The translations under genes were made by a program, and so were the position numbers. Below, piece after piece: positions 1 through 5,866 of a DNA stretch of 8,152 nucleotides (positions within the stretch are counted from its first letter, which is position 1; each line of letters opens with the position of its first letter). Where the stretch lies: positions 1 through 8,152 of the forward strand of contig USTA01000030.1 of the NCBI GenBank assembly GCA_900557475.1. Direction: 5' to 3'. Below the pieces are notes generated by a model that saw only the letters and a program-made list of their open reading frames with translations, had not been told where the DNA came from and made no database searches. This DNA is from an uncultured Clostridium sp. (lineage in GTDB: Bacteria > Bacillota > Clostridia > TANB77 > CAG-508).

Positions 1-132
1 TATTTCATTTTTAAATTTTATGTTTCTATTTTAACATTCTCTATAAGCTATATGCTATACATTTTATCATTTTTTTCTAAAACTATACATATTTTCATTT
101 AGTAAATTTAGTTATCTGCTCACACAGTATTT

Positions 133-418
133 TTAATTTAAGTGGACTTGAGTTTCACTTTCTTTTACTACGACTGTAATTCCAGAATCTTTAGCTTTTA
201 TATTATATACCGGTTCTTGCAATTTGAAGTTTCATTTATTTTCTTTCTATGTGGCTTTCATGTTGTTCTATTTGCTATTGATTATCTCTGGCTTAATGCT
301 TTTTTTCAATTGTATATTCATCTGTAATTTCTATTTTTTGTAAACTTTCGTTTGGTACTTCATTTGTCGTTTTACACGTTTTGTTAGCTATTTCATTTTT
401 CTTTTGAATGTACTTTTC
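133..418 (-). pseudogene. Decayed coding sequence, unidentified
   Basis: The minus strand here reads like protein but is interrupted by stops and frame changes. One frame is open at 293-418 and gives a hydrophilic stretch including NEVPNESLQKIEITDEYTIE. It then continues in the same frame through several stops. Another frame is open at 133-231 and includes KAKDSGITVVVKESETQVHL before a TAA. Neither piece has a start codon with a ribosome binding site. I do not recognise the family. The sequence lies downstream of the ASCH gene on the same strand and may be the remnant of a neighbour in a former phage or element operon. Positions 1-132 show nothing beyond AT-rich sequence. Confidence 0.35.
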
Positions 419-449
419 CTATCTAAATTGTATAAATATAAAATGTTAT

Positions 450-833
450 TTATACGTCATACTCCCATAAGCTTAGATGTCCTTTAGCTTCAACAGGAAC
501 TTCGAAAACCTCCACATTATCTAGTTGCCAACCATAGTTCTCTTTGAATGAACTTTTAGTGTAAATATCACTATTTTCTTTTAGTAACATTTCTTTAAAT
601 TCTGGTGTCATTTTTACGCAATCCCTTAAAACAACTTTTCCTAAAATTTTTCCTGTAATAAGTTCACCTTTTATGTACTTTGATAATCTGCATGCTGCTT
701 CTTTATCTATACTCTTTCCTGCGTGAATTAGCAACTCTCCTCTATATTTTGTTTGCCAGCTTCTGAATTCAAATCTTTTGTCTTTTTGCATTATTAGCGT
801 TGCCCATGGCTGCTTTATTGTTAATACCTTCAT
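450..833 (-). CDS. ASCH-domain protein
   Basis: This 127-residue protein is essentially one ASCH domain, a PUA-like beta-barrel fold. It starts with LTIKQPWATLI (residues 4-14, with the conserved QPW). It continues with an E-x-RSW segment (22-26), YRGELLIHAGK (30-40), the YGW at 100-102 and a closing GHLSLWEY (118-125). All of these are typical of the family at its usual length. ASCH proteins are thought to bind RNA or modified nucleosides, and E. coli YqfB is an N4-acetylcytidine amidohydrolase. Stand-alone copies like this one are common on phages and integrative elements, so substrate and role are unknown here. The ATG at 833 follows AGGAG with a 9-base gap, and the upstream region has a good extended -10. 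The gene is divergent from the small gene at 1198. Confidence 0.85.
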   Translation of the reverse strand: MKVLTIKQPWATLIMQKDKRFEFRSWQTKYRGELLIHAGKSIDKEAACRLSKYIKGELITGKILGKVVLRDCVKMTPEFKEMLLKENSDIYTKSSFKENYGWQLDNVEVFEVPVEAKGHLSLWEYDV

Positions 834-855
834 TTTTATATTCTCCTGTATGTTT

Positions 856-864
856 ATTATATCA
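856..864 (-). promoter_or_regulatory. Extended -10 promoter for the ASCH gene
   Basis: The minus strand reads TGATATAAT, a perfect extended -10 (TG-n-TATAAT), about 25 bases upstream of the ATG at 833. The -35 position at 17 bases offers only a weak TTTAAA. The resulting short leader contains the AGGAG ribosome binding site. Confidence 0.55.
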
Positions 865-926
865 CTTGAGTTTGTTTGTTTAAAGTTTTTTGTATGAATT
901 TTTGTAGCTTACTAGGTTGGTTGGTA

Positions 927-943
927 GACCTTCGGGTTATGAG
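927..943 (-). other. 17-base match to initiator tRNA anticodon arm
   Basis: On the minus strand this reads CTCATAACCCGAAGGTC, which, from memory, equals the anticodon stem-loop region of bacterial initiator tRNA-Met (CAT anticodon). The similarity ends on both sides: neither the D-arm side nor the T arm follows. An isolated tRNA anticodon-arm core is what the attachment site of a tyrosine-recombinase element looks like. It could also be the leftover of a lost tRNA gene. Confidence 0.35.
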
Positions 944-1034
944 AATTTAATTGTGATTTTTGAAGAATTTTGTTAACTCGAGTTTTTATTGGTTTTAATA
1001 GGGTTATAGCAAATTGGTAAGATTATGAAAATCG

Positions 1035-1109
1035 TTAAAAATTGTACTTTTTTGCATTGATTGTCCCCAATTTGTCCCCAATTTTTTGAGGCATCAAACA
1101 TATGAAATT
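1035..1109 (-). pseudogene. Possible 3' tail of a tyrosine-recombinase gene
   Basis: A short open minus-strand frame ends at a TAA (1035-1037) and encodes PQKIGDKLGTINAKKYNF at its end. Repeated GDK/LGT tails of this kind are, from memory, common at the C-terminus of Firmicutes phage-type integrases. The frame is only 24 codons long, the catalytic domain is absent, and the similarity arises from the tandem DNA repeat. This is a weak call, supported mainly by its position next to the tRNA-like core at 927-943. Confidence 0.2.
1061..1082. repeat. Tandem 11-base direct repeat TTGTCCCCAAT
   Basis: Two perfect adjacent copies of TTGTCCCCAAT occupy 1061-1071 and 1072-1082. A run of four C bases twice is striking in sequence this AT-rich. 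Tandem short repeats near an attachment core are typical integrase arm-binding sites. A regulator operator for the gene at 1198 is the alternative. Confidence 0.6.
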
Positions 1110-1197
1110 TCAATATATTTTTTAGTTTGTTATTGCAAGTTTTTTAGTGTTTTGACGTGTAGAATTTTAAAATTTATAAAAATGGAGGTTAATATTA

Positions 1198-1491
1198 ATG
1201 AATAATTTTAGAGAAGTTAATGATGATATTTTAAGAGATTGGCTAAGTTTTAGAGAGGAAATGGTTTTAGGCACACTTACTAAAGAAGATAAAAAACATT
1301 ATATTTATTTTGATGAAATTTGTGAAAGTATTTTAAAGAATGTTCCTAAACAAAATCAAAAGTATGTAAGAAATCAATTAGATAGACTTGATAAGAATTT
1401 TATGGATTATCTTTGCTATTGGAATGAGAAGTATTATAGGAATGGATTTTGTGATGGGGTTAAATTGATTAGTGAATGTATTGACAAATAG
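1198..1491 (+). CDS. Small acidic/polar protein of unknown function
   Basis: This 97-residue cytoplasmic protein has no signal peptide or membrane segment. I do not recognise it with certainty. It is mostly helical in character, and its C-terminal motif YYRNGFCDGVKLISE (79-93) resembles the closing Y-x-x-GF-x-DG-x-x-L-x-x-E pattern of short Firmicutes proteins such as the DUF6809 type, often seen on mobile elements. The ATG is well supported by GGAGG at 1184-1188 with a 9-base gap. It is the only convincing plus-strand gene in the window and converges on the CBASS operon, with a palindrome between them. Nothing in the sequence ties it to the defence genes. Confidence 0.7.
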   Translation: MNNFREVNDDILRDWLSFREEMVLGTLTKEDKKHYIYFDEICESILKNVPKQNQKYVRNQLDRLDKNFMDYLCYWNEKYYRNGFCDGVKLISECIDK

Positions 1492-1499
1492 TTAAACTT

Positions 1500-1539
1500 A
1501 ATCCAAAGTTTTTTCAAAATTTTGAAAAAACTTTGGATT
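1500..1539. terminator. 40-base perfect palindrome, probable bidirectional terminator
   Basis: Two 20-base arms (1500-1519 and 1520-1539) are exact reverse complements with no spacer. It lies 8 bases after the stop at 1491 and about 106 bases beyond the end of the CBASS operon, between convergent genes. The arms contain a run of T inside the stem (GTTTTTTC), but no long U tract follows on either strand. Termination in both directions is the likely role, inferred from structure and place. Confidence 0.6.
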
Positions 1540-1645
1540 CTTATGTACTTTTTTCAAATTTTTATAAATAATAAAAGACAATTAACTTATAATAAAAACA
1601 GAACTCCATGTTTCTATTTTACTTTCTAAATTTACACTTTTTAAA

Positions 1646-2692
1646 TTATTTTATTATCTTTTCTTCTGGTTTTACAATTGAATTTTCTGCTTTTTCAAGC
1701 AAATTTAACCCCCATGTATATTGCTGATTTTCATAATTATAAATTATAACATTCGGATCATAATTTTTTGAAAATCCTTGTCCTAATGCAAATGTAAATG
1801 CAACTGAAGATGAAATACATAAATGAATCTGTTTTATTTTTTTGATTCTAACTATTTCTCTAATGTTACTAAATATTATATCTTTATAATAATCTATTTG
1901 TTTTTCTGATGTTATAATGTCAAAACCCTTATCTATAGTTTCAAATTTTAGATAATTATTGCTTTCAATATTAAATCTATTTAGTTGTTCTTCTGTTATA
2001 GGGAATGTTGTAGATATACTTACAATAAGTGTATTGCTTTCTTTTAAGCTCTTTTCAACCTTTAATTCCGGGTAATTTCCTGAATATTCTTCTTTGTCAA
2101 TTAATAATTTAAATATATCTTCATCTCTCTTTTTGTGAAATAATTTAAAGTAAGTCTGATCACCCACTTTATATCCTAATCTTAAAATATATGGTGTATG
2201 TAAAATTCCTGCAAATGCGTAATATTTTTCTTCTTTTTTTTCCATAAAATTTTCAACATATTTATCTAATTCTTTTACAATACCTGCATAACTTAAATAA
2301 TTATCCCCTAGTATTTTAACATCATTTGATAAATCCTTATAGAAATCTTTATTTTCATACATATATTTTGTACTAATATTTACTTTTGTATTTTCAAATG
2401 TATTAACAATCATTATTTTAATACTATCGTTTTTAAGGATAATTTTAAAAGCAATTATTATTATATCTAAAAAAAATAACAAATAGAAAATCCATTTTAT
2501 GTTATAGTAAAATATTCTTAGATCCTTTATTCCTGCAATTAGATTTACAACCCATTCTGACTCAAAATTATTAAGAAATGAAAAATCATAAGGTATTTTA
2601 TCCAAAATAATAACAGCACTTGATAAAATAAAATAGATAATTAATACTTTAAATGGTATTTTTATTAATATCTTTTTTAATTTTTGCATCAT
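1646..2692 (-). CDS. cap14: Transmembrane SAVED effector of type II CBASS (Cap14-like)
   Basis: This 348-residue protein has two N-terminal membrane helices (about 13-31 and 66-86) separated by a short loop, then a soluble region matching a SAVED domain (about 120-335). The most diagnostic segment is IHLCISSSVAFTFALGQGF (289-307), the SAVED pattern of a strand followed by a small-residue helix and LG. It is followed by NVIIYNYENQQYTW (314-327). SAVED domains bind cyclic oligonucleotides made by CD-NTases. In two-helix SAVED effectors, signal binding is thought to trigger membrane disruption. The ATG at 2692 follows AAAGGAGA with an 8-base gap. That site lies inside the JAB gene, giving a 44-base overlap that suggests translational coupling. 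No nuclease domain is present, which separates it from Cap4. It is the last gene of the operon. Confidence 0.8.
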   Translation of the reverse strand: MMQKLKKILIKIPFKVLIIYFILSSAVIILDKIPYDFSFLNNFESEWVVNLIAGIKDLRIFYYNIKWIFYLLFFLDIIIIAFKIILKNDSIKIMIVNTFENTKVNISTKYMYENKDFYKDLSNDVKILGDNYLSYAGIVKELDKYVENFMEKKEEKYYAFAGILHTPYILRLGYKVGDQTYFKLFHKKRDEDIFKLLIDKEEYSGNYPELKVEKSLKESNTLIVSISTTFPITEEQLNRFNIESNNYLKFETIDKGFDIITSEKQIDYYKDIIFSNIREIVRIKKIKQIHLCISSSVAFTFALGQGFSKNYDPNVIIYNYENQQYTWGLNLLEKAENSIVKPEEKIIK

Positions 2693-3062
2693 AAATTACT
2701 TCTCCTTTTGACGTATATATCTTTATTTCTTTTCCATTAAATATTAAATGTATATATTTCTTATTCCATTTTTTCCATTGATAGAAATCTATATTTGAAG
2801 CTTGTACTTTCTCTTGAAATGGATGAGTATGCCATGTTCCCATAATAATATTTCCTTTGGGTACTTCAAATAATTGTATATCTTCTTCGTTAAAACTAAT
2901 AGATATTGGGAATCCTTTTTTAAAAGATAATGTTTCTAAATATATATTAAATAGATCTCTTTTTGCAAATATAACTCCTCCTACTTCATAATCATTATTA
3001 AAATGTATCTTTAACATTTTTTCAAAATCATCGCTTATTCTAATCCTTTTCAATTTCAACAT
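2649..3062 (-). CDS. cap3: JAMM/JAB isopeptidase of CBASS (Cap3)
   Basis: This 137-residue single-domain JAB/MPN metalloprotease has all zinc-site residues in place. Glu26 sits in YEVGGVIF, His78 and His80 in GTWHTHP, then Ser89 and Asp92 in ASNID. The spacing from the second His to the Ser is eight residues, one more than the textbook JAMM motif, which prokaryotic members tolerate. Cap3 enzymes cleave the isopeptide-type bond that joins the CD-NTase C-terminus to its targets, opposing Cap2. The start overlaps the end of the E2-E1 gene by 23 bases. GAGG lies 12 bases upstream of the ATG, a rather wide spacing, so coupling to upstream translation is likely. The first strand KRIRIS fits the fold's N-terminus and supports this start. 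Confidence 0.87.
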   Translation of the reverse strand: MLKLKRIRISDDFEKMLKIHFNNDYEVGGVIFAKRDLFNIYLETLSFKKGFPISISFNEEDIQLFEVPKGNIIMGTWHTHPFQEKVQASNIDFYQWKKWNKKYIHLIFNGKEIKIYTSKGEVIYDAKIKKDINKNTI

Positions 3063-4245
3063 ATACTATTTCATCCTCATTTATTGTTTCTACTAATGAC
3101 CTTATTACTTTTTTTGCAAGTTTTATCAATAGTTCTTCATCATAAATAGCAATTGATCTTCCACATCCATTTCCTATCAATTCTCTTCTTTCTGTTATTT
3201 TTGATTTAAATAGAAAATCATATGTAGTATTTATTATTTGTCGTGGTTTAGTTTTAACAAATTTTGCATTTTCTCCAAAATTATTAATAGCTACTAAAAT
3301 AATTTCAACATCATCTGAACAATTTTTTTCTAAAAAAGAAGCTATTTGAATCCATGACATAAAATTGTCAACAGACACTATAATCATTTTACAATCATTT
3401 ATAATATCTGCATCACTATCTGCTCGTATATTAAGATTAAATAATCTTAAATTTACTGAATCTAAATTTTTGCAAAATTCTTTTACCGCATAAGTTTTCT
3501 TCTTACCTTTATATGGAAAAGCAAATCTAAAAGCGTTATCCACAGTATATTTATCATGATCTATTAATACAACATCATTTAACCCATTTGCTAAGCCATA
3601 TTTTATTATATATGAATTTACAGATCCAACTCCTATAAATGCTGTTTTACCTATTAAATTATCACATTTTTTTCCTGTTATTCTTTGTCTGGCTTTCTTA
3701 TAAGCATCTCTTTCATAATATATTATATTTTTTTCTTTTCGAAGAAATATTGAATAATCTTCATAGCTCTTTATATAAATCTCATATGTACTATAATTTT
3801 CCATTTCTTCAATTGTTTCCCATAATTGTTCTACTGTACTAATTTTTATTTTAGTCTGATTTAATTTGTTTTTTACTTTACTTTCTTTAGCATCATATCC
3901 TAAATAACTTCCAACATAATATTCTATCTCAAACAGAAATTCTAAAAGTTTTAGTTCTAATGGCAATCTAAAAAGCCATGGTATATATTTACTGACTATA
4001 CTCTCTAATGAATTTTCTTCAACTAGTTCATTTAAATGAAGCTCTATATTTCCAAATATACATATCTTGCCATCTCTCATAATATGTGGCACTTTTCCAA
4101 ACCAATCTTTATCTGTATAAAAATTCTTTTCAGTTACATTATATTTGAAATCTATATCATCTATTTTAAATATAATATCGTCTTTTCTTATTTTTGCATT
4201 TGTATCTACTTTTTTTATAATTTCTAATCTTTTTTCATTGTCCAT
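3040..4245 (-). CDS. cap2: Compact E2-E1 ubiquitin-like transferase of CBASS (Cap2)
   Basis: This 401-residue protein has an N-terminal E2-like segment: VPHIMRDGKICIFG (52-65) matches the prokaryotic E2 pattern with candidate catalytic Cys62, followed by Trp90. A ThiF/E1 adenylation domain starts near 198. GVGSVNS (205-211) is the nucleotide loop and LIDHDKYTVDNAFR (227-240) carries the Asp and Arg positions. SVDN (291-294) is the usual Asp region, and NGCGRS (359-364) offers the candidate E1 Cys361. Cap2 adenylates the CD-NTase C-terminus and transfers it to cellular targets, which primes the cyclase. Typical Cap2 proteins are nearer 600 residues, so this one is short. The ATG lies two bases after the CD-NTase stop. 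The ribosome binding site is GGGG, made by the codons of the cyclase's last residues, so translation is coupled. Confidence 0.82.
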   Translation of the reverse strand: MDNEKRLEIIKKVDTNAKIRKDDIIFKIDDIDFKYNVTEKNFYTDKDWFGKVPHIMRDGKICIFGNIELHLNELVEENSLESIVSKYIPWLFRLPLELKLLEFLFEIEYYVGSYLGYDAKESKVKNKLNQTKIKISTVEQLWETIEEMENYSTYEIYIKSYEDYSIFLRKEKNIIYYERDAYKKARQRITGKKCDNLIGKTAFIGVGSVNSYIIKYGLANGLNDVVLIDHDKYTVDNAFRFAFPYKGKKKTYAVKEFCKNLDSVNLRLFNLNIRADSDADIINDCKMIIVSVDNFMSWIQIASFLEKNCSDDVEIILVAINNFGENAKFVKTKPRQIINTTYDFLFKSKITERRELIGNGCGRSIAIYDEELLIKLAKKVIRSLVETINEDEIVYVEIEKD

Positions 4246-4247
4246 TT

Positions 4248-5204
4248 TTACCCCATCGTTCCAGTAAAACTACTATCTACTTTTCTATTATTTTTAATGT
4301 TTATACTGTCATAAATATCTTTTTCTATAATTTGATCATATTGTTTATGTTCTAAATTTATTAATACTTTATCAATTACTTTTTTCATTTCATAAATATT
4401 TTTTACTTTATAAAAAGTATTATGTACATATAAGCTTTCTAAACTTGGACCTTCATATTCATTTGATTCTATATATTTTTTTATGTATCTTACACTTTCT
4501 AATACATCTTCATACAGTTCATCTTCATTTGCATTTATATGCATATTTTTATTGCATAATAATAAATTAATAGAAATACTTGGAATTTTATTACACTCAT
4601 CTATTTCTAAAGCATTACTAGCTGTTTTTATAAAATGCTTTATTAATCTAACAACTTTTCTTCTAGTATCATTTTGTTTATAATAATTACTGAAATACCC
4701 TATTAATTCTTTTGGCTTTGCTAAATCAGTTTTTTCAACTCCACCAATGCAATTATGGAAATATATTATATCATTAACTCTCGTATAAATAGCTACATCT
4801 ATTTTATATTTGTTTTTAAAATCTATTGTAATACAAGGTTTTTTCTTTTCTACAATATATTTATTTCCAAATGCTTTTGATAGCTTATTATAAATTAATT
4901 CTCTTATTCTTAAGTCTATTGTATTATTATCTATAATAAATGCTATATCGGCATCTACATCATAAGATTTATGTTTTATTGCAGTATTTGTTCCATAACT
5001 TCCTTGCAAAAATGTATCTCCATCTAAGTTTGTGTCTATCCTTGAACTCAGTTCTTTAAAAGTTATTTTTCTTCCTTCGTAAATAGCATTGTCTTCTGAT
5101 AATACTTCTACCACTTCTTTTACATACTTTTGTAATTTTGTACTTCTAGGATCAGTTTGATGGTATCCAATACATATTTCATTTAAAATTTCTTCTAGTG
5201 TCAT
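4248..5204 (-). CDS. CD-NTase (cyclic oligonucleotide synthase) of type II CBASS
   Basis: This 318-residue nucleotidyltransferase has a polymerase-beta core. The GS motif is in LQGSYGTNTAIKHKSYDVDADIAF (split here: residues 66-76, then 77-89). The aspartate cluster Asp82/Asp84/Asp86 lies in it, and the third metal ligand is probably Asp136 in KIDVAIY. A helical C-terminal region follows. Such enzymes make cyclic di- or trinucleotides after phage infection. The SAVED partner suggests a SAVED ligand such as a cyclic trinucleotide, but the product cannot be read from sequence. The protein ends in TGTMG; a terminal glycine is what Cap2 needs for conjugation. I chose ATG 5204 because AAAGGAGA stands 7 bases upstream. 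A longer frame begins at a TTG at 5237, but it lacks a site. The clade letter is not assigned. Confidence 0.9.
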   Translation of the reverse strand: MTLEEILNEICIGYHQTDPRSTKLQKYVKEVVEVLSEDNAIYEGRKITFKELSSRIDTNLDGDTFLQGSYGTNTAIKHKSYDVDADIAFIIDNNTIDLRIRELIYNKLSKAFGNKYIVEKKKPCITIDFKNKYKIDVAIYTRVNDIIYFHNCIGGVEKTDLAKPKELIGYFSNYYKQNDTRRKVVRLIKHFIKTASNALEIDECNKIPSISINLLLCNKNMHINANEDELYEDVLESVRYIKKYIESNEYEGPSLESLYVHNTFYKVKNIYEMKKVIDKVLINLEHKQYDQIIEKDIYDSINIKNNRKVDSSFTGTMG

Positions 5205-5236
5205 TTTCCTATCTCCTTTTATTTTTTTATTTTTCA

Positions 5237-5242
5237 ATTATA
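5237..5242 (-). promoter_or_regulatory. Possible internal promoter before the CBASS genes
   Basis: The minus strand carries a consensus TATAAT -10 in the gap between the TOPRIM and CD-NTase genes, about 20 bases upstream of the AAAGGAGA ribosome binding site. The -35 at 17-18 bases is poor (TTAGTG). The gap also holds a 7-base AT-rich inverted repeat (GAAAATT/AATTTTC) without a U tract, so I see no terminator that would separate the two modules. Confidence 0.35.
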
Positions 5243-5293
5243 AAGCTGGAAAATTCAAATCACTAATTAATTTTCTATTTTTTCACTTTTGCT

Positions 5294-5866
5294 TTATAAA
5301 CTATCTAAACATTTTTTTATAAAAACTTGCATATTAGTTCTACTTGATTTTTCAAACTTTTCCATTAAGTTTTTAACTTGTTGTATATCTGATTCTCCAT
5401 TATTTGTTGGAAATAAATCTCTATATAACCTGCCTTTTTCTTTATTATTCGGTAATTTATCTATTAGTTTTAAATCTAACAATACTTCATCCAGATTATT
5501 TTTATTCCATATTGGAATTATGTAAGGATTTAACCAATGATTTTTAAACATTTCTCCTGAGATGTATTTCTGCTTTCTATCCTCACTGGTATCATCCAAA
5601 TCCATTATTGGCATTAACGAAAAATTTTTTAATATTCCTTTTTCTTCTTCCACAATATATCTTTTGTTAAATTCTCTTTTATTTTTAAAAATATTATTTC
5701 CTAATACAGTTATTAAACTATCTATTTGTATGCTCGTTTTTCCATTACTTTCTGCATATATTTCTATAGGCAAATGTAAATTACTTTTTATATGCTCTGC
5801 TAACAACAATTCACTTTTTCCATGTGCTATTACAATCCCTTTACAGTAATTAAGTTTCCTCACCAT
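5294..5866 (-). CDS. TOPRIM-type protein partnered with the ATPase (RloB/AbiLii-like)
   Basis: This small soluble protein (190 residues from the start used) has the marks of a TOPRIM fold. These are a first strand and loop GIVIAHGKSE ending in the conserved Glu (residue 19), then LMPIMDLDD (84-92) with the D-x-D metal site. TOPRIM domains carry out metal-dependent phosphodiester chemistry. Beside an OLD-like ATPase they act as nuclease or toxin subunits (RloB, AbiLii and PARIS AriB are comparable pairs). The exact family cannot be fixed here. The frame can also open at ATG 5881 or 5872. I prefer 5866 because GAGG lies 9 bases upstream and the first strand follows soon after. The start lies inside the 3' end of the ATPase gene, so the two are coupled and probably form a complex. 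Confidence 0.7.
   Translation of the reverse strand: MVRKLNYCKGIVIAHGKSELLLAEHIKSNLHLPIEIYAESNGKTSIQIDSLITVLGNNIFKNKREFNKRYIVEEEKGILKNFSLMPIMDLDDTSEDRKQKYISGEMFKNHWLNPYIIPIWNKNNLDEVLLDLKLIDKLPNNKEKGRLYRDLFPTNNGESDIQQVKNLMEKFEKSSRTNMQVFIKKCLDSL

Larger units (their letters stand above)
834..1197. other. Divergent intergenic region with integration-site-like motifs
   Basis: This 364-base gap separates two divergent genes. Besides the ASCH promoter it contains a GC-rich block at about 903-943, unusual for this background, and the tandem TTGTCCCCAAT repeat at 1061-1082. A possible plus-strand promoter, TTGACG-17-TATAAA at 1152-1180, lies before the gene at 1198. Its -10 is so close to the ribosome binding site (1184-1188) that it would give an unusually short leader, so I hold it weakly. 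No intact gene lies in the gap. Confidence 0.5.

Noticed and set aside
142..327. Plus-strand 61-codon frame with a GTG start
   Set aside because: Hydrophobic composition is the antisense of the hydrophilic decayed minus-strand sequence; no ribosome binding site.
3639..3842. Plus-strand open frame opposite the Cap2 gene
   Set aside because: Low-complexity Phe/Leu/Tyr-rich shadow of an AT-rich gene; no ribosome binding site and the minus strand carries clear motifs. The same applies to frames at 4036-4227, 4483-4683, 5289-5525, 5562-5849 and 6412-6612.
5205..5237. N-terminal extension of the CD-NTase from a TTG
   Set aside because: The extension is Lys-rich, encoded by the ribosome binding region itself; ATG 5204 has AAAGGAGA at ideal spacing.
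1646..5237. Use of TGA as tryptophan (Mollicutes code)
   Set aside because: Tryptophan codons in the clear genes are TGG and all gene boundaries work with the standard code.
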